NCBI GenBank assembly: GCA_016791085.1
Contig: JAEUNN010000334.1
Location: 1 to 19,897 of the forward strand
DNA length: 19,897 bases
Reading direction: 5' to 3'
Origin: Rhodocyclaceae bacterium
GTDB taxonomy: Bacteria > Pseudomonadota > Gammaproteobacteria > Burkholderiales > Rhodocyclaceae
The notes below the pieces were generated by a model that was given only the letters and a program-made list of their open reading frames with translations, ran no database searches and was not told where the DNA came from. The position numbers were made by a program, and so were the translations under genes. The number at the start of each line of letters is the position of its first letter. The first letter of the stretch is position 1. Below, in pieces: positions 6,960-14,352 of this stretch.

Positions 6960-7739
6960 ATGCCCTATCCCGTGAACAGCAATCTGGTGCAGCAAGTCGT
7001 GCGCGACTTCGAGGCGCGGCTATTGGGCGGCGACTGGAAGCCCGGCCTGCGCCTGCCTTCCGAGCGCGCCCTGGCCGAACAGCTGGGCGTATCGCGCGGC
7101 ACCGTGCGCGAAGCGCTGCAGCGCCTGGCGGCGCGCGGCCTGCTCGCCAGCCGCCAGGGCAGCGGCATATTCGTGACCGACCTGCTGCAGGCCGGACTGG
7201 TGCCGCCCTGGCGCCAGCTCATGACCGCCCACCCCGAATTGCGCGCCGACATGCTGGAATTCCGCCGCGTGCTGGAAGGCGCGGCGGCCTATTTCGCGGC
7301 CCTGCGCGCCCTACCGCGCGATCTCGAACGGCTGGGCGAATTGCTCGCGCGCCTGCGCGAGGCGCGCGCGGCCGATGCGCGCGACGCCGAGGCGCACGCC
7401 GACGCGCGCTTTCACGAAGCCATCGCCGACGCCTCGCACAACAGCATGTTCCGCCACCTGCACAACAGCGTGCTCACGCTGCTGCGCGAGCACATCGCGC
7501 TCAATAACGCGGGCTTGCGCGAAGGCAGCGATGCCGGCGTGGCGCAGCAACTGCTTGCCCAGCACGAATCGATATGCGCGGCCATCATGGCGCGCGAGGC
7601 CGTAGCGGCCCGCAGCGCCATGTGGGCGCACATCGATTACGTCCGGGAACAGCTCGAGCGGCGCGCCGAGCCGGCCGCTGCCGCGGCGCCGGACGCCGCG
7701 CAGGACGTTACGCGCGCGGCGGCGCGGCGTGCGGAATGA
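6960..7739 (+). CDS. GntR-family (FadR/FCD) regulator of lactate utilisation
   Basis: The 259-residue protein is most likely the lactate-responsive repressor of the divergent lutACB operon. The N-terminal winged helix (about 8-75) contains the GntR signature around LRLPSERALAEQLGVSRGTV (30-49). The C-terminal FCD ligand domain (about 93-230) retains the usual metal ligands, here D148, H152, H202 and H224. The last 25 residues are an Ala-rich tail. The start at 6960 has no strong ribosome site; the domain boundary supports it. Its operator-like palindrome lies 83 bases upstream. Its last 32 bases overlap the 3' end of the convergent histidine kinase gene. It could be called LldR or LutR; I cannot separate these from sequence alone. 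Confidence 0.9.
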   Translation: MPYPVNSNLVQQVVRDFEARLLGGDWKPGLRLPSERALAEQLGVSRGTVREALQRLAARGLLASRQGSGIFVTDLLQAGLVPPWRQLMTAHPELRADMLEFRRVLEGAAAYFAALRALPRDLERLGELLARLREARAADARDAEAHADARFHEAIADASHNSMFRHLHNSVLTLLREHIALNNAGLREGSDAGVAQQLLAQHESICAAIMAREAVAARSAMWAHIDYVREQLERRAEPAAAAAPDAAQDVTRAAARRAE

Positions 7740-9771
7740 GTACCGACACGCGCGTGCCGCATCCGGCCGGGTTGGGGCCTATGTCGAACTGGCCGCCCAG
7801 TTGCGCGGCCCGCACGCGCATGCCGGCAATGCCGTGCGCACCGGCACGGCGGGCGTGGTCGGGCGGCATGCCGCAGCCGTCGTCGGCAATTTCCAGGCGC
7901 AGGCCGGCGGCGTCGGATTCCAGCTTGACCACGACGCGCGCGGCCGCGGCGTATTTGACGATATTGGTGAGCGATTCCTGAGCGATGCGGTATAAGGCGA
8001 TCGCAATCTGCTCGTCGAATACATCGACTTCCGGCGCGATCTGCACGTCCACGGCCAGGCCGCTGGTGCCGGCGAATTCGCTCAGGTAGAACTGCAGCGC
8101 TTCGGCCAGCCCCAAAGATTCGATCATGCTGGGGCGCAGGCCTTCGATGATGCGGCGCTTGATCGCCGTGGTTTTGCGCGTCATGTCGCGCGCCGCTTCG
8201 AGATGGCGCACCAGTTGCGCATCGGCCGGCCCGAGGTGGCGCAGCGCGGCGCCGATTTCCATCTGGATGGCGGTCAGGTGCGCCCCCAGTTCGTCGTGCA
8301 GTTCGCGCGCAAGCTGGGCTTTTTCGAGTTCCACGACCGACACCAGATGTTGCGACAGGCGCTGCAGTTCCTGTGTGCGCGCGTCCACCATGCTGGCCAG
8401 GGTTTCGTTCATGCGCTGCAGTTCTTCGCTCTGGCGCTGCAGGCGGTCGGCCGCACATTTCATGTCGGTCACGTCCATGACCACGCCCATCATGTAGTGC
8501 GGCTTGCCCAGCGCATTGGCGAATGCGCGCCCGCGCGCCTCGATCCAGCGCAATTCGCCATTGGCCAGATTGACGCGGTAGCGCGCGCGATAGTCGGCGC
8601 ACTCGGCCAGCGACTGGTCCACCGCGGCCGCCGTGGCGGCACGGTCATCCGGATGCAGCAGCGCGAGAAAGCGCTCATAGGTCACGCCGGTGCCCGGAGC
8701 GAGTCCGAACATGGCCAGACATTGGTCGTTCCACACCAGGTCGGACTGTTCGATATCCCAGTACCAAAGCCCCAGACTGGCGGCTTCGGTGGCCAGGCGC
8801 AAGTTCTGTTCGGACAGGCGCAGTGCGCGTTCGGTCAGTTTCTGCTGTGTGATGTCGGTAAAAAACAGGCCCACGCCGTCCGGCCGCGCAGCGGCGCTGC
8901 CGATGGGGTGGGCATGGACCAGCCAATGGCGCGGACCGGCCGCATCGCGCGTGGTGAATTCCAGATTCAGAACCGGCGTGCCGGCCGTCATGACGCGCTC
9001 GAGCAGGTGTTTGAGGCCCGGCCCGGCACTCGCCGAAAATTCCTGCGGAGTGCGTCCCAGGCAGGCGGCTGGCGGCGCGCCGGCTATCGACTCGAATGCC
9101 GGATTCATGCGCAGGCAGCGCCCCGCCGCGTCGAACAGCGCCACCCCGGTGGCCGCATTGCCAAGCAGCACGTCGAGCATGGAATTGGCGCGCGCAAGTT
9201 CTTCCGGAAACCCGGCCGGCACCGCGCCATCGGGCAGCGCCTGGCGCAGGCTGTCGTGCAGCGCGGCGATTTCGGCGCGTGCGTCGAACTGTTCGGCAAG
9301 CTGCGCGGCCAGGCATTGCAGGCCGGCCACCTGCTCTTGCGACCAGGCGCGCGGCACGCGATCCAGCACCGACAGCGCGCCGACCACGCGTCCGTCGCGC
9401 GTGAAGAGCGGCACCCCGCAATAGGCGCGCAGGCCCTGCTCGCGCACCACGGGCAAAGCCGCGAAGCAGGATTGCCGGGCGGCGTCCTCGACGCGCAGCG
9501 GGCGCCCGCTGGCGGCCACGGTTTCGCAATATCCGCCGCAGCGCGGCAGTACGCGCAGCGGGAAATCGCCCCCGCTGGCGCCGGCCAGATGCTGGGTATC
9601 GGCGCCGATCAGGTTCACCAGGCCGACCGGCGCCGCGGAAAGTTGTGCCGCCAGTGCCGCCGCGCGCTCGCACGCCGGGTCGGCAGCGCCGGACGGGGCG
9701 GCCGCCGCGCCGTGCGCACACTGCGGCTCATTGGCAGATGGTGTTGTCGGCAAGGAGGCGTGTGCACGCAT
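7708..9771 (-). CDS. Soluble GAF-PAS-PAS histidine kinase (NarL-type, HisKA_3)
   Basis: This 687-residue sensor kinase has no membrane segment and should sense a cytoplasmic signal. Residues about 32-165 form a GAF domain, 195-310 a PAS domain, and 325-440 a second PAS/PAC domain (LLHPDDR at 371-377 and GELRWIEARGRAF at 405-417 are typical). A coiled coil (440-485) leads to the HisKA_3 box LARELHDELGAHLTAIQ, with phosphorylatable H492. The HATPase has an N-box around YRIAQESLTNIVKYA (594-608), a G1 box DDGCGM and a G2 box GAHGIAGM. The start at 9771 has no clear ribosome site, so it is uncertain, but it lies before the GAF domain. The gene follows the ferritin-like gene by 66 bases on the same strand. 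No response regulator gene is adjacent, so the partner is unknown. Its 3' end overlaps the GntR gene by 32 bases. Confidence 0.9.
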   Translation of the reverse strand: MRAHASLPTTPSANEPQCAHGAAAAPSGAADPACERAAALAAQLSAAPVGLVNLIGADTQHLAGASGGDFPLRVLPRCGGYCETVAASGRPLRVEDAARQSCFAALPVVREQGLRAYCGVPLFTRDGRVVGALSVLDRVPRAWSQEQVAGLQCLAAQLAEQFDARAEIAALHDSLRQALPDGAVPAGFPEELARANSMLDVLLGNAATGVALFDAAGRCLRMNPAFESIAGAPPAACLGRTPQEFSASAGPGLKHLLERVMTAGTPVLNLEFTTRDAAGPRHWLVHAHPIGSAAARPDGVGLFFTDITQQKLTERALRLSEQNLRLATEAASLGLWYWDIEQSDLVWNDQCLAMFGLAPGTGVTYERFLALLHPDDRAATAAAVDQSLAECADYRARYRVNLANGELRWIEARGRAFANALGKPHYMMGVVMDVTDMKCAADRLQRQSEELQRMNETLASMVDARTQELQRLSQHLVSVVELEKAQLARELHDELGAHLTAIQMEIGAALRHLGPADAQLVRHLEAARDMTRKTTAIKRRIIEGLRPSMIESLGLAEALQFYLSEFAGTSGLAVDVQIAPEVDVFDEQIAIALYRIAQESLTNIVKYAAAARVVVKLESDAAGLRLEIADDGCGMPPDHARRAGAHGIAGMRVRAAQLGGQFDIGPNPAGCGTRVSVLIPHAAPPRA

Positions 9772-9837
9772 GGCAAGGTCGTGAAATCGCTGCGTTCGAC
9801 ATCCTACCCGCTGCCGGCGCGCCGGCGGCGGGCCTTC

Positions 9838-10392
9838 TTATTCGAGCAACTCGGCCAATTCGTCGGCGTGCCCTTCTTCCATGGCCAGTATGCCTTCCAG
9901 CATGGTGCGCGTTTCCGCGTCGCCATCGCCGAAAGTGCGGATCAAGCCTCGATACAGTTCGATTTCGGCGCGCTCGGCCGCCAGGTTTTCGGCCACCAGG
10001 TCGCGCAGCGTCGGGCCGCCCTGCGTACTGCGGCGTGGCCGCCCGTCGCGATGGGCCGGATTGAATTGGGCCACCCCGCCCAGTTGCAGGATGCGCCGCG
10101 CGAGCAGGTCGGCGTGGCCCAGTTCTTCGTTGGAATGCAGCATGAACTGATGCGCCACCGGCTCGGCATCGCTGGCCCCGGCCAGAAAATGGTGGCGCCG
10201 GTAACGCATGACGCCAGCCAGTTCGGCCGCCAGCGCACGATTGAGCAACTTGCAGGCGTAGGCGCTATCGATTGCCGCAACCGCCGCCGGCGTGCCGGTG
10301 TCGCCGCGGTCCGAAGTTTCGCCGCCAAGGATGCCGGCGGCCGCGCGCGCCGGTGCGGCGCCGCTACCAAAGCTTGGGGTTGCTCCGCGCAT
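9838..10392 (-). CDS. Ferritin-like diiron protein, bacterioferritin-related, without haem Met
   Basis: The 184-residue product has a variable N-terminal extension of about 40 residues and then a four-helix ferritin-like domain. Diiron ligands can be read in order: E57 (NRALAAELAG), E90 and H93 (NEELGHAD), E140 (NLAAERAEIELY), and E172 with H175 (EEGHADEL). This pattern is that of bacterioferritin and points to iron oxidation and storage, or peroxide protection. The residue between E90 and H93 that is the haem-ligating Met in E. coli Bfr (Met52) is Leu91, so haem binding is not expected. The start at 10392 has GGAG about 9 bases upstream. The histidine kinase gene lies 66 bases downstream on the same strand and ecnB about 100 bases upstream, so co-transcription is plausible. 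Confidence 0.85.
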   Translation of the reverse strand: MRGATPSFGSGAAPARAAAGILGGETSDRGDTGTPAAVAAIDSAYACKLLNRALAAELAGVMRYRRHHFLAGASDAEPVAHQFMLHSNEELGHADLLARRILQLGGVAQFNPAHRDGRPRRSTQGGPTLRDLVAENLAAERAEIELYRGLIRTFGDGDAETRTMLEGILAMEEGHADELAELLE

Positions 10393-10492
10393 GACTGGTT
10401 CTCCGCTCGGATTGCTGCCGCGGCGCGCATGTGCCGCCGGCAGCGATTACTGGAAATGACTGCAGGAAACGACTACCGCTTGGATATCCCGC

Positions 10493-10624
10493 TTACCTGG
10501 CGCGTTCAGCCGAACGTTCGATTTTGTCGCCGCCGGCCTCGATGTCGCGGCCGACCCCGGCCACGGTGTTGCAGCCGGTCAATATGACGCCGCACGCAAG
10601 AATGAGCGCAAGAAATCTTTTCAT
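10493..10624 (-). CDS. Entericidin-family small lipoprotein
   Basis: This 43-residue protein belongs to the entericidin A/B (EcnAB) family of small bacterial lipoproteins induced by stress or in stationary phase. It has a basic start (MKRF), a hydrophobic signal peptide and a lipobox LTGC with the lipidated cysteine at residue 17. The mature peptide is short and ends in the family pattern G-x-G-x-D-I-x-x-x-G-x-x-I. The start at 10624 is set by an AAGGAGA ribosome site 6 bases upstream; a longer in-frame ORF to 10690 is not used. A 17-bp element shared with the csbD upstream region lies about 150 bases before the start. Confidence 0.92.
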   Translation of the reverse strand: MKRFLALILACGVILTGCNTVAGVGRDIEAGGDKIERSAERAR

Positions 10625-11075
10625 GCTGTTCTCCTTGAAGATGGATGACCCGTTATTTGTCGGCCGGACGCCCCGGATGCTGCGGCCCACACGGTGGGCG
10701 AGGCGGCGCGCCGATGCAGTTCATGTTAAGAATGGCGGCGCGGCGTGGCTGTCGGACAGCGCGGAATGGCATGTCGGATTTGTCCGACTTCGCGCGCCAG
10801 CGCAGGCTGGCACAATCGGGCGGCGGGCGCCTCCCGCACCCCCAGCCCGGCCTGGGTGGAACCAGGCAGGAGGTGCATCGTGCCAAGGCCGGAAAAGCCG
10901 AGCGTATGAACAAGCAGAGAACCCACTCGTATATCCCCCAGCACGGAGCGCAGGGCATTTCCCCTTGTACTCCCCGACTTGATCCGCGGCCTCGAACCAC
11001 TGCCAATTCGGTGAAGCATCCGCTCCGAAGGGACTATGGTGAGATATTTGCCGCCCCGCCCGCCCCCACCCGACC
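10625..11075. other. Divergent intergenic region ecnB / CHASE3 kinase, no gene seen
   Basis: The gap holds the control region of ecnB (minus strand) and of the CHASE3 kinase (plus strand). Its recognisable content is the pair of TGTCGGAC-type palindromes at 10748-10788, described separately. The open frames in it are small shadows without domains or ribosome sites. The right half (10900-11075) has no clear promoter that I can support. Confidence 0.45.
10748..10788. promoter_or_regulatory. TGTCGGAC-type double palindrome upstream of ecnB
   Basis: Two sites are present. GCTGTCGGACAGC (10748-10760) is a 13-bp perfect palindrome. The second, TGTCGGATTTGTCCGAC (10772-10788), contains GTCGGA and TCCGAC arms around 4 bases. 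The second matches 15 of 17 bases at 14470-14486 upstream of csbD in the same orientation. The spacing and symmetry suggest a dimeric regulator, possibly one of the NarL-type regulators encoded nearby, but that link is inference. Confidence 0.55.
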
Positions 11076-12470
11076 ATGTCCGCCCCGTCCGACCGCCCGC
11101 CCTACCTGCGCCAGGTGCTGAACGCGCGCCTGTGGCGCCCCTTGCTGCTGGCGGCGGCCTGTGCGCTGGCGCTGGCGCTGCTCGCGGTAAGCAACCGCCA
11201 GGCCCAGCTCGGGCAGCAAGCGTTGCAGAATTCGCGCAACCACGCCGCCGTGCTGGCGCACATGGACCAGTTGCTGGTGCTGCTCGTGGATGCCGAAACC
11301 GGCGTGCGCGGCTACCTGCTGGCGCGCCAGCCGGTGTATCTGGAGCCCTACCTCAACGCGAGCCGCATGCTGGCGCCGACGCTGGCGGAGTTGCGCCGCG
11401 AATTGTCGGTCTATCCGGAAGAACTGGCGGCCCTGGACGGCATGGAAGTCATGGTGCGCAAAAAGCAGGACTTGCTGAAAAACGCCCTGGACGCGCAAGC
11501 CGTCGGGCCGGAAATCCGGCAAGGCCAGGTCGGCCCCGGCAAGATCGTGATGGACCAGCTGCGTGCCGAACTGTCGCGCATGCGCGAGCGTGCGAGCCAG
11601 CGCGGCGCGCTGGAACTGGCGGCTTCGGAAGAAAAATTCGAGCGCCTGCGCTGGGCCGCGCTGGCGTTCGCGGCTAGCCAGGGACTGTTGCTGCTCATAT
11701 TGTTCGCGGTGCTGCAGGAACAATTACGCTTGCGCGAACGCCTGGGCGATCTGCTGCAATCCGAAAACGAGCGCCTGGCCGGTCTGGTGGCCCAGCGCAC
11801 GCAGGAATTGTCCGATCTGGCCAGCTATTTGACCGATGCGCGCGAAGCCGAGCGCGAACACGTGGCGCGCGAACTGCACGATGAACTGGGCGCTTTGCTC
11901 ACGGCGGCGAAAATGGAAGCCGGCTGGGTGGCGCGCAAATTACCCGCCGACACCGACCCCGCGCTGAAAAACCGCCTGGCCCATTTGCTGCAGGTTCTCA
12001 ACGACGGTATCGCGCTCAAGCGCCGCATGCTCGACGATTTGCGCCCGCCGCTGTTGCAGGGCATGGGACTGGTGGCATCGCTGCGGGCCCTCACCGACGA
12101 TTTCCGCCGCGTAGAAGAAATTGCCGTACAGGCGGAATTGCCGGCCGAAGATGTGGAATTCGAACCCGATCTGGCGCTTGCCGTGTTTCGCATCGCGCAG
12201 GAAGCGCTCACCAACGTGCGCAAGTATGCGCAGGCGAGGCGCGTGGAAATCCGCCTCGTGGCGGCGCCGGACAGCGTAGAACTGATCGTGCAGGATGACG
12301 GCGGCGGCTTCGACCCGGCGCACGAACCGCCCGGGCGGCATGGCCTGGCCGGCATGAAACACCGGGTACAAATGTTTCAGGGCCGCTTCACGCTGGTCAG
12401 TGCGCCCGGACAAGGCACACGCATCAGCGCGGTATTTCCGCGCCCAGCCGCGATGGCGCCAGCGACCTGA
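11076..12470 (+). CDS. CHASE3-domain membrane histidine kinase (NarL-type, HisKA_3)
   Basis: The 464-residue sensor has a first membrane helix at about 20-39 and a CHASE3 sensory domain (about 42-185), with the typical D-A-E-T-G-V-R-G-Y-L segment at 72-81. A second membrane helix lies at about 193-213 and a coiled coil at 215-250. The HisKA_3 box has phosphorylatable H268 (VARELHDELGALLTA). The ATPase domain has an N-box around FRIAQEALTNVRKYA (371-385), a G1 box DDGGGF (407-412) and a G2 box GRHGLAGM (420-427). The start at 11076 lacks a clear ribosome site, but the membrane helix begins soon after. The gene converges on the two minus-strand response regulator genes 40 bases away, which makes the NarL/UvrY-type regulator its most likely partner. 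The signal is unknown. Confidence 0.92.
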   Translation: MSAPSDRPPYLRQVLNARLWRPLLLAAACALALALLAVSNRQAQLGQQALQNSRNHAAVLAHMDQLLVLLVDAETGVRGYLLARQPVYLEPYLNASRMLAPTLAELRRELSVYPEELAALDGMEVMVRKKQDLLKNALDAQAVGPEIRQGQVGPGKIVMDQLRAELSRMRERASQRGALELAASEEKFERLRWAALAFAASQGLLLLILFAVLQEQLRLRERLGDLLQSENERLAGLVAQRTQELSDLASYLTDAREAEREHVARELHDELGALLTAAKMEAGWVARKLPADTDPALKNRLAHLLQVLNDGIALKRRMLDDLRPPLLQGMGLVASLRALTDDFRRVEEIAVQAELPAEDVEFEPDLALAVFRIAQEALTNVRKYAQARRVEIRLVAAPDSVELIVQDDGGGFDPAHEPPGRHGLAGMKHRVQMFQGRFTLVSAPGQGTRISAVFPRPAAMAPAT

Positions 12471-12510
12471 GGCCCGCCGCCGCGCGCGCCGGGCGGCACG
12501 GCAAACCGCC

Positions 12511-12924
12511 TCAATGCGGGGCGGCAGCAGCGGCGCTCTGTATGTATTCGATCAATTCGTCCATCTGGAACGACTTGTCGAAAAACGCGCCCACGCCCAA
12601 TGCTTCGCAACGCGCCCGCACACTGGCGTGCGCGTGATTGGAAAACACCACGGCCTGCGGCGAGCCGTAGCGCTCCGGCTCGGTCGATAGGGCGCGCAGC
12701 ACGCCTATACCGCTGCCGCCGCGCAATTCCAGGTCTACGATGGCCAGATCCGGCTGCTTCTGCGCCATGACCTCCAGCGCCGAACGTTCGTCCTCGGCAT
12801 GCCCGACGACATGTACGCCGTCGAGTTCCTCGATCATGCTGCAGATCAATTGCCGTAACAGCGGCGAATCTTCCACCAGCACGATTTTCAATCCCTGTTG
12901 TTTCGCAGTCACGATAGCCACCAT
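12511..12924 (-). CDS. Single-domain response regulator (CheY-like receiver)
   Basis: The 137-residue protein is a receiver domain with no output domain. All phosphotransfer residues are present: the acidic pair E18-D19, acceptor D64 (AIVDLELRGG), the Ser/Thr position S95 and K117 (FFDKS). It could act as a phosphate sink, as a relay partner, or through protein-protein contacts. It starts 8 bases after the stop of the NarL/UvrY-type regulator gene on the same strand, so the two are in one operon, and it lies tail to tail with the CHASE3 kinase gene. The start at 12924 is the most upstream in-frame ATG; the ribosome site is modest. Confidence 0.9.
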   Translation of the reverse strand: MVAIVTAKQQGLKIVLVEDSPLLRQLICSMIEELDGVHVVGHAEDERSALEVMAQKQPDLAIVDLELRGGSGIGVLRALSTEPERYGSPQAVVFSNHAHASVRARCEALGVGAFFDKSFQMDELIEYIQSAAAAAPH

Positions 12925-12932
12925 CGTTCCGT

Positions 12933-13568
12933 CTATTCAAGCATCAAGCCATTGCGCACCGCGTAGGCCGCCAGTTCCGCATTGCTCGCCACGTTGAGTT
13001 TTTCCAGCAGGCGCGAACGATAGGTACTGACGGTCTTGACGCTCAGATGCAGGGCGTCGGATATGTCGGTGACCGATTGTCCGCGCGCGAGCCGCAAAAA
13101 TACCTGCAGTTCCCGTTCCGACAAGCTGTCGTGCGGCAGCTCGGACGACGCGCCGCTCAGCCCGTCCGCCAGCAATTCGGCGGTTTTCGGCGAAACGTAA
13201 CGCCGGCCTTGCGCCACGGTACGTATCGCGCGCAGCAAGTCGGATTTTTCGCAATCCTTGCAAATGTAGCCGTCGGCCCCGTTGCGCAGCATGGACAGCG
13301 CATAGCGTTCTTCCGGATAGCCGCTCAATACCAGCACGCGCAGTTCGGCGTGGCGCTGGCGCACGGCGCGCAACACGTCCACGCCGCTTTGGCCGGGCAG
13401 CGACAAATCCAGCAGCAGCACGTCGCAGGCGTGTTCGCGCAACGAGCGCAACGCTTCTTCGCCCGACGACGCTTCGAATTCCACGCGTATGTCGAGTTCG
13501 CCGGCCAGCATTTCGCGAAAGCCGGCACGCACGATCTGGTGGTCGTCGACGATCGCAATTTTGAGCAT
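12933..13568 (-). CDS. NarL/UvrY-type response regulator with LuxR HTH
   Basis: The 211-residue regulator has a complete receiver (D8-D9, phosphoacceptor D54 in LLLDLSLPG, S82, K104 in YICKD). Its GerE/LuxR-type DNA-binding domain is at about 148-205 (SLSERELQVFLRLARGQSVT, then SVKTVSTYRSRLLEKL). A GGAGG ribosome site lies 9 bases before the start at 13568. Such regulators are phosphorylated by HisKA_3 kinases, and the convergent CHASE3 kinase gene is the natural candidate. It sits downstream of the csbD, DUF1328 and DUF883 genes on the same strand, and the short gaps allow partial read-through. Control of those small stress genes is a reasonable inference but is not shown by the sequence. 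Confidence 0.93.
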   Translation of the reverse strand: MLKIAIVDDHQIVRAGFREMLAGELDIRVEFEASSGEEALRSLREHACDVLLLDLSLPGQSGVDVLRAVRQRHAELRVLVLSGYPEERYALSMLRNGADGYICKDCEKSDLLRAIRTVAQGRRYVSPKTAELLADGLSGASSELPHDSLSERELQVFLRLARGQSVTDISDALHLSVKTVSTYRSRLLEKLNVASNAELAAYAVRNGLMLE

Positions 13569-13626
13569 TTCCCGCCTCCGGTGCGCTACGTTGCTGGATT
13601 TTAGGATTACGCGGCTGCCCCGTCAG

Positions 13627-13821
13627 CTATTTGATGCGGCCGGCCAGTACGCCCAGCAGCGCGCCCGCCAGCACCGCCAGCATGACGGCTTTGACCGGCT
13701 CTTCGCGCACCGTGGCGCGCGTGGCGCGTACATAGCCGGCGGCACCGTCGGTAAGCGTGGTGCCGGCGCGCCGCAACACGCTGCGAGCGTGGTCCAGCGA
13801 CGTTTGCTGATGTCCGAACAT
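13627..13821 (-). CDS. DUF883/ElaB-YqjD-like small membrane-anchored protein
   Basis: The 64-residue protein has an N-terminal amphipathic helical part (residues 8-40) and one C-terminal hydrophobic, Gly-rich segment (AVMLAVLAGALLGVLAGR, about 45-62). This is the layout of the ElaB/YqjD family, whose members anchor to the inner membrane by the C-terminus and are induced in stationary phase; some bind ribosomes. It is shorter than the roughly 100-residue E. coli members and lacks much of their N-terminal half. The start at 13821 has AAGGAG 8 bases upstream, which excludes a slightly longer in-frame start. Its neighbours are DUF1328 upstream and the NarL/UvrY-type regulator downstream. Confidence 0.75.
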   Translation of the reverse strand: MFGHQQTSLDHARSVLRRAGTTLTDGAAGYVRATRATVREEPVKAVMLAVLAGALLGVLAGRIK

Positions 13822-13908
13822 GGTGTTCTCCTTCAATCGATAGGCCAGAAGTAAAGTTCGTGCGTGCGCGCGGCGCGGCCGGCCGCCGCACCGCGCCGGA
13901 ATGCGGCG

Positions 13909-14076
13909 CTAACCGCGCCCGCGCAGCAGGTTCACGATGAAAGCGACCACTGCCAGCACGAGAAACAACACGAACAGGATTTTGGCGATTTCCGCCGCAC
14001 CGGCGGCAATGCCGCCGAAGCCGAACAGCGCCGCGACCAGCGCGACGATGAAAAACATCAGTGCGTAATAAAGCAT
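13909..14076 (-). CDS. DUF1328 (YtjA-like) small membrane protein
   Basis: The 55-residue product has two hydrophobic helices (about 2-20 and 28-49) joined by a Gly/Ala-rich segment FGFGGIAAGAAEIAKILF, which is characteristic of the DUF1328/YtjA family of small inner-membrane proteins. Its function is unknown. Family members are often found with CsbD-like and other general stress genes, as here. The start at 14076 has GGGAGA upstream and begins at the conserved M-L-Y-Y-A motif; a longer ORF to 14124 adds only an Arg-rich leader and is not used. Confidence 0.88.
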   Translation of the reverse strand: MLYYALMFFIVALVAALFGFGGIAAGAAEIAKILFVLFLVLAVVAFIVNLLRGRG

Positions 14077-14148
14077 CACTATCTCCCGGCTGCGCCCTGC
14101 CCGGACGCGAAGCCTTGTTCGCAACCCCGGCAGGCAGGCGCCGCACGA

Positions 14149-14352
14149 TCAGTTCTTGAGCGTCTTTTCCCAGCTGCGGATGTGCTTGTCCACTTCGTCG
14201 CGGGTGTAGCCGTAGCGCTCCTGTATCTTGCCGGCCAGAATTTCACGCCGGCCCTGGATCACATCCAGGTCGTGGTCGGTAAGCTTGCCCCATTGTTCGC
14301 GGACTTTACCGGCCAGTTGTTTCCAGTTGCCTTTGATGATGTCGGTATTCAT
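14149..14352 (-). CDS. CsbD-family general stress protein
   Basis: The 67-residue hydrophilic protein shows the CsbD signature: a start of M-N-x-D-x-I-K-G-N-W-K-Q, then G-K-V-R-E-Q-W-G-K-L-T-D-D/H-D, and the segment GKIQERYGYTRDEVDKHI. CsbD is a small helical stress protein (sigma-B controlled in Bacillus) of unknown biochemical role. The start at 14352 has GAGGAG 7 bases upstream. The DUF1328 gene follows after 72 bases on the same strand. Its upstream region contains the TGTSGGAWTTGTCCGAC element also found before ecnB. Confidence 0.93.
   Translation of the reverse strand: MNTDIIKGNWKQLAGKVREQWGKLTDHDLDVIQGRREILAGKIQERYGYTRDEVDKHIRSWEKTLKN

Noticed and set aside
8203..10587. 794-codon open frame on the plus strand
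   Set aside because: It lies antisense to the histidine kinase and the ferritin-like gene, which have clear domains; its translation has no recognisable family and is a GC-rich shadow.
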